A DNA stretch of 64,000 nucleotides. Source: Chersky-267 sp963744115 (GTDB lineage: Bacteria > Chloroflexota > Limnocylindria > Limnocylindrales > CSP1-4). The notes under the pieces are model-generated. The model was given only the letters and a program-made list of their open reading frames with translations, was not told the DNA's origin and searched no databases. Positions 53,862 to 63,087 of the stretch are shown here, one piece after another. The position numbers and the translations under genes are program-made. Within the stretch, counting starts at the first letter, position 1. Every line of letters starts with the position of its first letter. The stretch lies in assembly GCA_963744115.1 (NCBI GenBank), contig CAVUSI010000002.1, positions 124,001-188,000 on the forward strand, written 5' to 3'.

Positions 53862-56800
53862 ATGGCACGCGCTCGTCGGGCGGCGGCTGCCGCTCTGGTC
53901 CTCGCCCTGTCCCTCGCCGCGCTCGCGGTCGGCGCTCAGCCGGACCCGCGGCTGGACTCCGGCCTCGAGCCACCCGGTCCGCTCGCGGCCGTGGCCTGGC
54001 CGCCGAGCCCGGGCGTCCTGCTGGCCGAGGTCGTCACCGGAGGGGCCTCCGCATCCGATGAGTACGTCGAGCTGACGAACGCCTCGACGGTCGCGGTCGA
54101 CCTCGGCGGGCTGGAGCTGGTCTACGTCACCTCGAGCGGGTCGACCGTGACGCGGAAGGCGACCTGGGCGAGCCCACGGTCGCTCGCGCCTGGTCAGCAC
54201 CTCCTGGTGGCCAACGCGGCCGGCGCGTTCGCCGCGCTCGCCGATGCGACCTACAGCGGCGGGTTCGCGGCGACCGGCGGCGCGCTCGCGCTGCGACCGG
54301 TCGGCGGCACGCCGATCGACGCGGTCGGCTGGGGTGACGCCACGAACGAGTTCGTCGAGGGTGTGGTCACTCCCGCGCCACCGGCGGGATCGAGCATCGA
54401 GCGACGGCCGGGCGGGTCGGCCGGGAACAGCACCGACACGAACGACAACGCGGCCGACTGGATCGTCCAGGCGAGACCGGAGCCACGGAACCTGGCAGCG
54501 CCGCCGCTCCCGCCGTCGACCCCAGGGCCGACCCCGTCCGCGACGCCGAGCCCGAGCCCGACCGCGTCGCCCACTCCTTCGCCGAGTCCGACGCCGAGCC
54601 CGAGTCCGACACCCAGCCCGAGCCCGACACCCAGCCCGAGCCCGACACCCACTCCGTCGTCGAGCCCGACCCCGACGCCAAGTCCGACGCCGAGCCCGAC
54701 CGCGACGCCGAGCCCGACCCCGACGCCAAGTCCGACGCCGAGCCCGAGCGCGACGCCGATGCCGGTCGACGACATCGCGGCGGTCCGAACCATGCCGGAC
54801 GGCGCGATCGTGGCCATCGAGGGGACGGTCACGGTCGGCCCCGGCCTCATCGAGTCGGGTCGGTCCGGGTTCGTCCAGGATGAGACCGGCGGCATCGCGA
54901 TCTACCTCGACGCCCCAGCCACGTCCGTCCTGCCGCCGGGGACGCGGGTCCGGGTGACCGGTACCCTCGACGAGCGCTATGCCCAACGGACCGTCCGCGC
55001 GAGCACGGACACCATCGTCGATCTCGGGCCCTGGCCGGTGCCGGCGCCGCTCACCATCCCGACGGGGGCCGCCGGCGAGTCGATCGAAGGCCTGCGGATC
55101 GAGGTCGTCGGGACGATCGTGGAGGCTCCGGCGGCGTTCGCCGATGGGCTCGGCCTCCTCGTCGACGACGGGACCGGGCCGCTCCGCGCCATCGTCGGCC
55201 CCGCCGCCCTCGGCGGCTCGAGCCCCGTCCGCGGCGACCGCGTGACGGTCATCGGTCCGCTCGGCCAGCACGACTCCACGGGCACCGGCTCGACCGGCTA
55301 CCGGCTCCTTTCGATGACGAGCGGCGACCTCGAGGTCCGACCGGCACCATCGCCGACACTGTCCCCGAGCCCGACGTCCCAGCCGACGACGACGCCCGGT
55401 CCGACGGACCCGGCGACGACGCCCAGCCCGTCGGTCGACCCGTCGCCCGGCCCGAGTGCGACCCCGTCAGACCCCGCTCCGGCACCGACGCCGAGCCCGG
55501 GCCCGACCGCGACGCCGAGCCCCGCCCCGACCGCGACGCCGGCCGGGCCGTCGATCGCTCTCGTGCGGACCCTGCCGATCGGGACCTCGGCCACCGTGGA
55601 CGGAGTGGTCACGGCCGGATCCGGGCAGATCGGAGACGTCGGGCTGATCGGGCTCGGCGATGGGACCGCGGGGATCGTCGTGCGCCTGCCGTCGGGACTC
55701 GTCGCCCCAGGCCGAGGTGCCCACGTCATCGTCACCGGCAAGCTCGCCGACCCGTATGGCCAGCTGGAGATCCGGCCGGAGGTCGGTGGGATCGTCCCCG
55801 CGGTCGGCCCCGGCCCCGCGCCGGCGGCCGTCCCGGTCCCGGCCACGGCGCTCGGCGAGGCGAATGAAGGGACCCTTGCGATCCTGACCGGCGTGATCGA
55901 GCACGCGCCGACGGCGACGACCGGAGGCGGCCTGAGCGCGACGCTGGTCGACGCCGCCGGTGGTCGAGCGAGGATCTCGACCGGCCCGTCGAGCGGCGTC
56001 GTGCGATCCGACCTCGTCGCGGGACACCGATATCGGCTGACCGGGCTCGTCGGCCAGCGCGCCTCCAAGAGCGGCGCTCTCGACGGCTACCGGTTGTGGG
56101 TCCGCGATGCGGCCGACATCGTCCACCTGGCCGGTCCCGTGGCCAGTCCGACGCCGACGCCGCGACCGAGCTCCTCGCCGGCCGGCGTCCCGCTGGTATC
56201 GATCGCCCGCGCCCTGACCATGCAGGGGAAGGTCGTGGCCGTCCTTGGCGTCGTGACGACGCCTGCCACCCTCCTCGATGCGACCGGACGGCGGATCGTG
56301 ATCCAGGACGCGTCCGGGGCGATCGAGGTCCGGACCCCGACCGGCACGACGACGCCGAGCCCGGGCCGCCGCATCCGCGTCACGGGGGAGGTCGTTCGGG
56401 CCTACGACGCGCCACGGATCAGGGCGACGGCGATCGCGGACCTGGGTCCGGCGGCGATCCCGGCCGCGCGCTCCCTGCCCCGCGGACCGTCCATCGCGGT
56501 CGAGTGGCAGCTCGTCCGCGTCGCCGGGACCGTCGTCGACGTCCACAAGCTCGGTGATCGCTGGCGTGCCGAGCTCCGGGTGGGCGCGACGAAGGTCGTC
56601 GTCCAGGGCCAGTCGGGGGCCGCGATCCCATCGACCACGCTCGTCGAGGGTCGCCGAGCGACCGTCGTCGGGATCGCCCGGCGGCCGTATCCGGGCACCT
56701 CCGATCGACGGTACGCCGTCCTGCCGCGATCGACGTCCGACATCGCCGTCGGGCCGGCCTCGGCGGCGTCGGGCGCGTCCCAAGGAGGTTCATCAAGCGC

Positions 56801-57419
56801 CGGAGCGTCGCCGGCCACGGCCGGTGCGGCGGGACCCGACGGGGCGGCAGCCGCAGGACGGTCCACGGATGTCCCGACGGTCGGACTGGATCGGCTTGCC
56901 GATCACCCGGGCGAGCGGGTCAAGGTGGGAGGCCTCGTCGTGGACCTCGTGGCCGACGGCTTCACGCTCGATGACGGGAGCGCCATCGGTCGGGTCGTCC
57001 TGCGCGGCGAGGCAGCTGCGTTCCTCGGCCTGATCGAGCCGGGCGACGCCGTCGACGCCATCGGCAGGGTGGAGCCGGGCGCCGTCGACGTCCGGCTCGT
57101 GGTGGACATCGGGGCGGACCTCGTCCGTCTTGGCAGCCTCGGGGAACCCGATGCCAGCCCGTCTCCGAGCACGGACGCCGTCGGCGGGGGCGCTGCAGTT
57201 GCGCCGAGTGACGGTCCCGGAGCGCCTCTCGCCGGTCCGGTCGGGGTCGCCGGCCCGTCCGACCTCACCGCCCTGGTGACGGGCTGGTTCATCCTCGCGA
57301 TCGGCGGATCGGCGGCCCTCGCGCTCGTCCGACGGCGTCGCTCACGACAGGCCCTGGCGGCGCGGATCGCCGTCCGGGTGGCCGCCCTGGGCGGTCCGGC
57401 GAGCCCGTCTCGTGCGTGA
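53862..57419 (+). CDS. Large surface protein: lamin-tail domain plus OB-like repeats
   Basis: An 1,185-residue exported protein. A signal peptide (AAALVLALSLAALAVGA) precedes a lamin-tail (LTD) domain at about residues 45-200 (EVVTGGASASDEYVELTNAS, DAVGWGDATNEFVEG). A Pro/Ser/Thr linker of about 90 residues follows. Then come four or five OB-like units of about 110-150 residues (VAIEGTVTVGPGLI, VRVTGTLDERYAQRT), with more PT-rich linkers. The C-terminus has a membrane helix (TGWFILAIGGSAALALV) and an Arg tail. It is probably anchored at the cell surface. LTD proteins often accompany extracellular nucleases, but no nuclease motif is visible here. Confidence 0.75.
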   Translation: MARARRAAAAALVLALSLAALAVGAQPDPRLDSGLEPPGPLAAVAWPPSPGVLLAEVVTGGASASDEYVELTNASTVAVDLGGLELVYVTSSGSTVTRKATWASPRSLAPGQHLLVANAAGAFAALADATYSGGFAATGGALALRPVGGTPIDAVGWGDATNEFVEGVVTPAPPAGSSIERRPGGSAGNSTDTNDNAADWIVQARPEPRNLAAPPLPPSTPGPTPSATPSPSPTASPTPSPSPTPSPSPTPSPSPTPSPSPTPTPSSSPTPTPSPTPSPTATPSPTPTPSPTPSPSATPMPVDDIAAVRTMPDGAIVAIEGTVTVGPGLIESGRSGFVQDETGGIAIYLDAPATSVLPPGTRVRVTGTLDERYAQRTVRASTDTIVDLGPWPVPAPLTIPTGAAGESIEGLRIEVVGTIVEAPAAFADGLGLLVDDGTGPLRAIVGPAALGGSSPVRGDRVTVIGPLGQHDSTGTGSTGYRLLSMTSGDLEVRPAPSPTLSPSPTSQPTTTPGPTDPATTPSPSVDPSPGPSATPSDPAPAPTPSPGPTATPSPAPTATPAGPSIALVRTLPIGTSATVDGVVTAGSGQIGDVGLIGLGDGTAGIVVRLPSGLVAPGRGAHVIVTGKLADPYGQLEIRPEVGGIVPAVGPGPAPAAVPVPATALGEANEGTLAILTGVIEHAPTATTGGGLSATLVDAAGGRARISTGPSSGVVRSDLVAGHRYRLTGLVGQRASKSGALDGYRLWVRDAADIVHLAGPVASPTPTPRPSSSPAGVPLVSIARALTMQGKVVAVLGVVTTPATLLDATGRRIVIQDASGAIEVRTPTGTTTPSPGRRIRVTGEVVRAYDAPRIRATAIADLGPAAIPAARSLPRGPSIAVEWQLVRVAGTVVDVHKLGDRWRAELRVGATKVVVQGQSGAAIPSTTLVEGRRATVVGIARRPYPGTSDRRYAVLPRSTSDIAVGPASAASGASQGGSSSAGASPATAGAAGPDGAAAAGRSTDVPTVGLDRLADHPGERVKVGGLVVDLVADGFTLDDGSAIGRVVLRGEAAAFLGLIEPGDAVDAIGRVEPGAVDVRLVVDIGADLVRLGSLGEPDASPSPSTDAVGGGAAVAPSDGPGAPLAGPVGVAGPSDLTALVTGWFILAIGGSAALALVRRRRSRQALAARIAVRVAALGGPASPSRA
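54500..54770. repeat. Pro/Ser/Thr-coding tandem repeat
   Basis: A stretch of short repeats such as AGCCCGACACCCAGCCCG and ACGCCGAGCCCG runs for about 270 bases inside the LTD protein gene. The translated PSPTPSPTP linker probably spaces the LTD from the OB-like units across the wall. A similar shorter run lies at about 55340-55550. Such arrays are prone to slippage. Confidence 0.8.
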
Positions 57420-57436
57420 CCCACGCTCAGCCGAAC

Positions 57437-57466
57437 TTGACGCTCGCGAGAAGGCGGGACTATCCT
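57437..57466 (+). promoter_or_regulatory. Promoter of the nucleoside phosphorylase gene
   Basis: TTGACG (57437-57442) and TATCCT (57461-57466), 18 bases apart, form a good promoter. The start site would be near 57473, about 43 bases before the TTG start codon. Confidence 0.55.
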
Positions 57467-57515
57467 CGGCCGAGTTTCGCGCCAGCGAAGCGCTTCAGAG
57501 GAGCGAGGGACGGTC

Positions 57516-58361
57516 TTGCCGAACGCGGATCACCGCGTCGCACTCCCTGTCGGAGAACGGCAGTACCACATCTCACTCGGCCCCGGCGAGTTGGCCGAGT
57601 ACATCCTCCTCCCCGGTGACCCCGATCGGACCGCCCGGATCGCCGCACGTCTCGACTCGATCGAGCTCGAACGGCGTAACCGTGAGTTCGCAACGGTCAC
57701 CGGCATGTATCGCGGCGAACGGGTATCCGTCGTGTCGACCGGGATCGGCACGGACAACGTCGAGATCGTGGTGGCGGAGATCCTGGCGATCACGGAACGT
57801 CCGACCTTCATCCGGGTCGGTTCCTGCGGCACGCTCCAGCCGGAGATCGGCCTCGGGGACCTGGTCATCTCGAGCGGCGCGGTCCGCCTCGAGGCGACCA
57901 CGAGCTTCTTCGTCCACGACGGGTACCCGGCGATCGCCGATTACGAAGCGATCGTCGCCCTCGTCGAGGCCGCTGCACAGCTCGGGCATCGAGCGCACGT
58001 CGGGGTGACGGCCACGGCACCGGGGTTCTTCGGAGCGCAAGGGCGCCCCATCCCGCAGCTCCCCATCCGCTACCCTGACCTCGCCGAGGAGATGGCGCGC
58101 CAGCGCGTCCTCAACTTCGAGATGGAGGCATCGGCGTTGATGGTCCTGGCTCACCTGGCCGGAAGCCGAGCGGGGGTCGTCTGTGCGGTATACGCACAGC
58201 GGACCACCGGCGACTTCGTGGTCGGGGAGGCCAAGGACCGCGCAGAGGCGGCCTGCGTCGAGACCGGGCTCGAAGGACTCCGGATCCTCGCCGCGATGGA
58301 GCGCCAGAAGCGCGAAGCCCAGACGGACCGCTGGCGGCCGTCACTCTGGAATCGAACGTGA
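57516..58361 (+). CDS. Uridine/purine nucleoside phosphorylase family protein
   Basis: A 281-residue PNP/UDP family-1 phosphorylase cleaving nucleosides with phosphate. It has the phosphate loop ILLPGDPDRTARIAARL, STGIGTDNVEIVVAEIL, RVGSCGTLQPEIGLGDLVI and the nucleoside motif FEMEASALMVLA, all typical of uridine phosphorylase-like enzymes. TTG 57516 is supported by GAGGGA six bases upstream. It is alone in its transcript and is probably a salvage enzyme. Specificity (uridine versus others) is not certain. Confidence 0.88.
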   Translation: MPNADHRVALPVGERQYHISLGPGELAEYILLPGDPDRTARIAARLDSIELERRNREFATVTGMYRGERVSVVSTGIGTDNVEIVVAEILAITERPTFIRVGSCGTLQPEIGLGDLVISSGAVRLEATTSFFVHDGYPAIADYEAIVALVEAAAQLGHRAHVGVTATAPGFFGAQGRPIPQLPIRYPDLAEEMARQRVLNFEMEASALMVLAHLAGSRAGVVCAVYAQRTTGDFVVGEAKDRAEAACVETGLEGLRILAAMERQKREAQTDRWRPSLWNRT

Positions 58362-58421
58362 ACAGCGGATGCGGGGCGTTCGTCCCGTGACGCCACGCTG
58401 AGTCGAGGAGGACACCCACCC

Positions 58422-58562
58422 ATGGCCGAGGCCTACTGCGTCAAGGACAAGATGAAGGTCGAAGTCCAGAACCCGCAGCGCATCACCATGAAGAATGGCA
58501 AGCCGGCCCTCTCGGGCACCTGTCCGAAGTGCGGTGGCAAGGTCTTCAGGATCGGCGGCTGA
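58422..58562 (+). CDS. DUF5679-type zinc-binding mini-protein (46 residues)
   Basis: ATG 58422 follows GAGGAGG. The product begins MAEAYCVKDKMKVEVQNPQ and has a CPKCGGKVF site near residue 34, plus a Cys at position 6, so one zinc ion may be held. Tiny conserved proteins of this type (DUF5679) are common in Chloroflexota and resemble the zinc modules attached to topoisomerase I. It is followed by a strong hairpin and is probably abundant. Function unknown. Confidence 0.75.
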   Translation: MAEAYCVKDKMKVEVQNPQRITMKNGKPALSGTCPKCGGKVFRIGG

Positions 58563-58589
58563 CCGACCGACCTCAACCAGGATCACGAC

Positions 58590-58617
58590 CGACCCCCGCC
58601 GGCGACGGCGGGGGTCG
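58590..58617 (+). terminator. Hairpin terminator after the DUF5679 gene
   Basis: CGACCCCCGCCG (58590-58601) and CGGCGGGGGTCG (58606-58617) make a perfect 12-bp stem with a GCGA tetraloop. The following TCGAATTC has only a short T content, but the stem is very stable. Confidence 0.65.
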
Positions 58618-58807
58618 TCGAATTCTCCGACCGCCGGGACCGTCGCCGGAGGCGCGTCACCGGGTGAGCCCTCCGCGTCGTACGATTGTCGTGCTTGGGT
58701 GCGGCCCAGGCGGGCCATCGATCACCGGCCCTCGTGCCGCGTCCACGACCACGCCCAATCACGTCGCGCTCGCAATGAGCGAGCCCGGGGACACGGAGGA
58801 ACGAACG

Positions 58808-59830
58808 ATGACCGTTCGCGTCGGGATCAACGGCTTCGGCCGGATCGGCCGCCAATCGCTCAAGGCGCTGATCGAGCGCGCACCGGAGATCGAGGTGGTC
58901 GCCGTCAACGACCTCGTCGACACCTCCCTCAATGCGCTCCTGTTCAAGCACGACTCGACCTACGGGGCGTATCCCGGCACGGTCGATCACACCGAGGACT
59001 CGCTGATCATCGACGGGCGGGAGATCAAGGTCCTCAAGGAGAAGGATCCGGCGGCTCTGCCGTGGGGTGACATGGGGGTCGACGTGGTCCTCGAGTCGAC
59101 CGGGATCTTCACCGACGCGACCAAGGCGCGCGCCCACATCGACGCCGGGGCGAAGAAGGTGCTCATCAGCGCGCCGGCGAAGAACGAGGACATCACGATC
59201 GTCCTGGGCGTGAACGAGGACCGCTACGACCCCGCCGCCCACCACATCATCAGCAACGCGAGCTGCACCACGAACTGCCTCGCGCCGGCGGCCAAGGTCG
59301 TCCACGACGGCTGGACGATCGAGCACGGTCTGATGAACACGATCCATTCCTACACCAACGACCAGCGCATCCTCGACGTCGCCCACAAGGATCCGCGCCG
59401 GGCCCGCGCCGCCGGTCTCAACATCATCCCCACGACGACCGGGGCCGCGAAGGCACTCGCCCTCGTGATCCCTGATCTCAAGGGCAAGTTCGACGGGTTC
59501 AGCTTGCGCGTCCCGACCCCGACGGTCAGCGTCGTCGACTTCACCGCCCAGCTGGAGCGTCCGACGACCGCCGAGGAGATCAACGCGGCGTTCCGCGAGG
59601 CGGCGGCCGGCCCGCTCAAGGGCATCCTCGGGGTGTCGGACGAGCCGCTCGTGTCGACCGACTTCCGGGGCGACGCGCGCAGCTCGATCATCGACTCGGC
59701 CTCGACGATGGTCATCGGCGGGACGATGGTCAAGGTCATCGCCTGGTACGACAACGAGTGGGGCTACAGCTGCCGGGTCGCCGACCTCATCCGGTACGTG
59801 GCCGAGCGGATCCCCGCTGCCGTCGCCTGA
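58808..59830 (+). CDS. gap: Glyceraldehyde-3-phosphate dehydrogenase
   Basis: A 340-residue glycolytic enzyme. It has INGFGRIGR, the catalytic Cys in SNASCTTNCLAP and the conserved WYDNEWGYSCRVADLI near the C-terminus. NAD preference is suggested by AVNDLVD. GGAGGAACGAACG precedes ATG. It heads a gap-pgk-eno operon, with pgk starting 20 bases later. It supplies 1,3-bisphosphoglycerate in lower glycolysis. Confidence 0.97.
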   Translation: MTVRVGINGFGRIGRQSLKALIERAPEIEVVAVNDLVDTSLNALLFKHDSTYGAYPGTVDHTEDSLIIDGREIKVLKEKDPAALPWGDMGVDVVLESTGIFTDATKARAHIDAGAKKVLISAPAKNEDITIVLGVNEDRYDPAAHHIISNASCTTNCLAPAAKVVHDGWTIEHGLMNTIHSYTNDQRILDVAHKDPRRARAAGLNIIPTTTGAAKALALVIPDLKGKFDGFSLRVPTPTVSVVDFTAQLERPTTAEEINAAFREAAAGPLKGILGVSDEPLVSTDFRGDARSSIIDSASTMVIGGTMVKVIAWYDNEWGYSCRVADLIRYVAERIPAAVA

Positions 59831-59850
59831 CGGAAGGGCACCCCGCCATC

Positions 59851-61062
59851 ATGGATAAGCTCACCATCCGCGACGTCGACGCGTCCGGCAAACGCGTCTT
59901 CGTCCGGGTCGACTTCAACGTCCCGCTCCAGGACGGGAAGGTCACCGACGACTCGCGGATCCAGGCCGCGATCCCGACCATCCGGGCGCTGCTCGGCCAG
60001 GGCGCGCGGGTCATCCTCGCGAGCCACCTCGGCCGGCCTGACGGCAAGGTCCAGGACGGCCTCCGTCTCCGGCCCGTGGCTCAGCGTCTGAGCCAGCTCC
60101 TTCGGCTCAACGTGCCGTGTACGGGCGATGCCCTCGGCGTGGGTACCGACGACGCGGTCCAGCGACTCCGGCCGGGCGAGGCGCTCCTGCTCGAGAACCT
60201 CCGCTTCCACGTCGAGGAGGAGAAGAACGATCCGGCGTTCGCCGCGGCCCTCGCCGCCTACGCCGACCTGTACGTGAACGACGCGTTCGGGACGGCGCAC
60301 CGGGCGCACGCCTCGACGGTCGGCATCGCCCGGATCCTGCCGGCGTACGCCGGGCTCCTGATGGAGGCCGAGATCAAGGCACTGTCCGGTCTGCTCGAGG
60401 ACCCCGCCCGGCCGTTCGCGGCGGTCATCGGCGGAGCCAAGGTCTCCGGCAAGATCGAGGTCCTCACCCATCTCATGGACAAGGTCGACCTGTTCGCGGT
60501 GGGCGGCGGGATGGCCAACACCTTCCTCGTGGCCCAGGGCAAGTCGGTCGGCAAGAGCCTGGCCGAGTACGACCGCGTCGACGACGCCAAACGGATCCTG
60601 GCCATGGCCGAGAAGCGCAACATCCGGATCGTCCTGCCGGTCGACGTGATCGTGGCCAAGGAGGTCACCCAGGGGACCGAATACAAGACGCTGCCCGCGG
60701 ACAAGATCCCCGCTTCGTGGCACATCGTCGACATCGGCAAGCAGAGCCAGGCCCTCATGGAGGAAGCGCTGGCACCGGCCAAGACGGTCTTCTGGAACGG
60801 CCCGCTCGGCGTCTTCGAGATCCCATCGTTCGCCCAGGGCACGAAGGCCATGGCCCGCTTCCTCGCGGACAAGGCGTCGGGCGGCGCGACGGTCGTCGTC
60901 GGCGGCGGGGACTCGGTCGCGGCGGTCAAGCAACAGGGCCTGGCCGACCGGATGACCCACATCAGCACCGGCGGCGGCGCCTCGTTGGAGTTCCTCGAGG
61001 GCCGTGAGCTCCCCGGGATCGCCGTGCTCCAGGACCGACCGGCGGGAACGGAGGCTTCGTGA
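59851..61062 (+). CDS. pgk: Phosphoglycerate kinase
   Basis: A 403-residue kinase making ATP from 1,3-bisphosphoglycerate. It has RVFVRVDFNVPLQ, ASHLGRPDG, LENLRFHVEEE, GGAKVSGKIEVL and FWNGPLGVFE. Complete, with no fusion to tpi. It lies 20 bases after gap and its TGA overlaps the eno GTG. Confidence 0.97.
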   Translation: MDKLTIRDVDASGKRVFVRVDFNVPLQDGKVTDDSRIQAAIPTIRALLGQGARVILASHLGRPDGKVQDGLRLRPVAQRLSQLLRLNVPCTGDALGVGTDDAVQRLRPGEALLLENLRFHVEEEKNDPAFAAALAAYADLYVNDAFGTAHRAHASTVGIARILPAYAGLLMEAEIKALSGLLEDPARPFAAVIGGAKVSGKIEVLTHLMDKVDLFAVGGGMANTFLVAQGKSVGKSLAEYDRVDDAKRILAMAEKRNIRIVLPVDVIVAKEVTQGTEYKTLPADKIPASWHIVDIGKQSQALMEEALAPAKTVFWNGPLGVFEIPSFAQGTKAMARFLADKASGGATVVVGGGDSVAAVKQQGLADRMTHISTGGGASLEFLEGRELPGIAVLQDRPAGTEAS

Positions 61063-62372
61063 CCAGCACCTATATCGCCTACATCGACGCGCGAGAGATC
61101 CTCGATTCGCGCGGTAACCCGACCGTCGAGGTCGACGTCGTTCTCGAGGATGGCGCCGTCGGCCGGGCGGCGGTCCCGTCGGGGGCCTCCACCGGCATCA
61201 ACGAGGCTGTCGAGCTCCGCGACGGGGACCCGTCGCGGTTCGGCGGCAAGGGCGTGCTGAAGGCTGTCGCGAACGTGATCGAGACGATCGCGCCGGCCCT
61301 CGAGGGCGAGGATGCGGGCGACCAGGCTGCCATCGATGCGGCGCTCATCGCGCTCGACGGGACGCCCAACAAGGGCGGCCTCGGCGCGAACGCGGTCCTC
61401 GGCGTGTCGCTGGCCTGCGCTCACGCCGCGTCGGCCGCCTACGACATGCCGCTCTATCGGTACCTCGGCGGGGTCGGCGCGACCATCCTGCCGGTGCCGT
61501 TCTTCAACATCCTGAACGGCGGCAAGCACGCCGTGGACTCGACCGACTTCCAGGAGTTCATGATCGCCCCGGTCGGCCTGGATACCTACGCCGAGGCACT
61601 GCGCGCCGGGGCCGAGGTCTTCGCCGCGCTCCGCGGGATCCTCCACGACGGAGGTTTCGCGGTCGGGCAGGGCGACGAGGGCGGGTTCGCTCCGTCGCTG
61701 CCCTCGAACGAGGCGGCGGTCGAGGTCATCATCCGGGCGATCGAGGCCGCCGGCTATCGTCCCGGCGACCAGATCGCGATCGCGCTCGACCCGGCGACGA
61801 GCTCGATCCTCGAGGAGGGGACCGGCGTCGCCGGGGTGCCCGGCCGATACCGGCTCGAGCGCGAAGGTCGGACGCTGGATTCGGGCGAGATGGTCGACCT
61901 GTGGGCCGGCTGGATCGACAAGTACCCGATCGTCTCGCTCGAGGACGGGCTGGCCGAGGAGGACTGGGCCGGCTGGCGTGAGCTGACCGCCAGGCTTGGC
62001 GACCGGGTGCAGCTCGTCGGCGACGACATCCTCGTGACGAACCCCGCATTCATCGCCCGCGGGATCGATGAGAGCGCGATGAACTCGGTGCTCATCAAGC
62101 TCAATCAGATCGGGACGCTCACGGAGACGATCGCGGCGATCGAGATGGCGCGACGCGCCGGCTGGACGGCCATGGTCAGCCACCGTTCCGGTGAGACCGA
62201 GGACACGACCATCGCCGACTTCGTCGTCGCGATGGGCACCGCCCAGATCAAGACCGGCGCACCGTCGCGGTCCGAACGCGTGGCGAAGTACAACCGCCTG
62301 CTGCGGATCGAGGGTGAGCTCGGTGACACTGCCCGCTATCTCGGTCGGGCCGCCCTTGCGGCGGTGAGGTGA
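61059..62372 (+). CDS. eno: Enolase
   Basis: A 437-residue enolase converting 2-phosphoglycerate to PEP. Landmarks are AREILDSRGNPTVEVDV, GDEGGFAPSL, VGDDILVTN, LIKLNQIGTLTET and SHRSGETEDTTIAD. GTG 61059 overlaps the pgk stop. No phosphoglycerate mutase or tpi gene lies in this operon. Its own stop overlaps the next gene's GTG. Confidence 0.97.
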   Translation: MTSTYIAYIDAREILDSRGNPTVEVDVVLEDGAVGRAAVPSGASTGINEAVELRDGDPSRFGGKGVLKAVANVIETIAPALEGEDAGDQAAIDAALIALDGTPNKGGLGANAVLGVSLACAHAASAAYDMPLYRYLGGVGATILPVPFFNILNGGKHAVDSTDFQEFMIAPVGLDTYAEALRAGAEVFAALRGILHDGGFAVGQGDEGGFAPSLPSNEAAVEVIIRAIEAAGYRPGDQIAIALDPATSSILEEGTGVAGVPGRYRLEREGRTLDSGEMVDLWAGWIDKYPIVSLEDGLAEEDWAGWRELTARLGDRVQLVGDDILVTNPAFIARGIDESAMNSVLIKLNQIGTLTETIAAIEMARRAGWTAMVSHRSGETEDTTIADFVVAMGTAQIKTGAPSRSERVAKYNRLLRIEGELGDTARYLGRAALAAVR

Positions 62373-63031
62373 CCGACCCCGCAGCGGCCGGCGGACCGCT
62401 CACGCAGAACGGCGCTCCCGCAGGATCCAGTCCCCGGCGCGACCGTTCCCCGATCGTCGACCATGGAGCCGTCGTCGCGGCCTGGGTCGGGCTGGGGATG
62501 GCGGTCACGATCGGCGTCAGCTTCCTGCTGGTCATCCCGATCGAACCGATCTACTGGCTGCTCACGCCGATGGCCGGGCTGCTCATCGGCTACTACGCCA
62601 ACCAGCGCTCGCTGACCCCTCGCGGCGCGTGGCGTCGGATCATCGCCGATGCCCTGTTCGCGGGGCTTGTCACCGGAGTGACGCTCGCCCTGCTCCTGCT
62701 GGCGGTCAAGGCCTTGTTCTTCTTCGCGGACACCGGCTACCCCGACTTCAACCGGGTCGACCAGCAGGGGCAGACGATCCCGCCGTACTGCCAGTCGGGT
62801 GCCCCGTGCGTGTACGCGCGCTATCTCGCGGCGGGTCGCGGCCAGGCACTGGAGTCGGCCGGGGTGACCGAAGTCGGCTCGTTCACCACGCTGTACTGGG
62901 AGCAGCAGCTGGCGACCGCCGGACTGTTGCTGGGGCTGTCGGTCGGCGCCGCCGCTCTCGGCGGGGTCGTCTACGGGCTGACCCGACCGAAGACCTCGAT
63001 CGCGTCCGACCCGACCCCGGTCGGCGGATAG
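62369..63031 (+). CDS. Membrane protein coupled to eno
   Basis: A 220-residue protein. After about 35 disordered residues come four or five helices (VVAAWVGLGMAVTIGVSFL, LLTPMAGLLIGYYAN, LVTGVTLALLLLAVKALFFF, LATAGLLLGLSVGAAALGGVVYG) with a soluble loop containing CQSGAPCVYARY. The two loop cysteines suggest an exterior disulfide. GTG 62369 overlaps the eno stop, so it is in the glycolytic operon. Function unknown. Confidence 0.75.
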   Translation: MTDPAAAGGPLTQNGAPAGSSPRRDRSPIVDHGAVVAAWVGLGMAVTIGVSFLLVIPIEPIYWLLTPMAGLLIGYYANQRSLTPRGAWRRIIADALFAGLVTGVTLALLLLAVKALFFFADTGYPDFNRVDQQGQTIPPYCQSGAPCVYARYLAAGRGQALESAGVTEVGSFTTLYWEQQLATAGLLLGLSVGAAALGGVVYGLTRPKTSIASDPTPVGG

Positions 63032-63033
63032 CG

Positions 63034-63059
63034 GAACGCCCCGGCGGACCGGGGCGTTC
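63034..63059. terminator. Bidirectional hairpin terminator
   Basis: GAACGCCCCGG (63034-63044) and CCGGGGCGTTC (63049-63059) form an 11-bp stem with a CGGA loop, between the convergent eno operon and rpsT. It starts three bases after the membrane-protein stop and probably stops both transcripts. Confidence 0.65.
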
Positions 63060-63087
63060 GAGGTTCGAGTGAACGTGGCCGGGCGCC

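Noticed and set aside
54500..54770. Possible CRISPR-like array
   Set aside because: The units are short, contiguous, and in frame as Pro/Ser/Thr codons; there are no unique spacers or cas genes.
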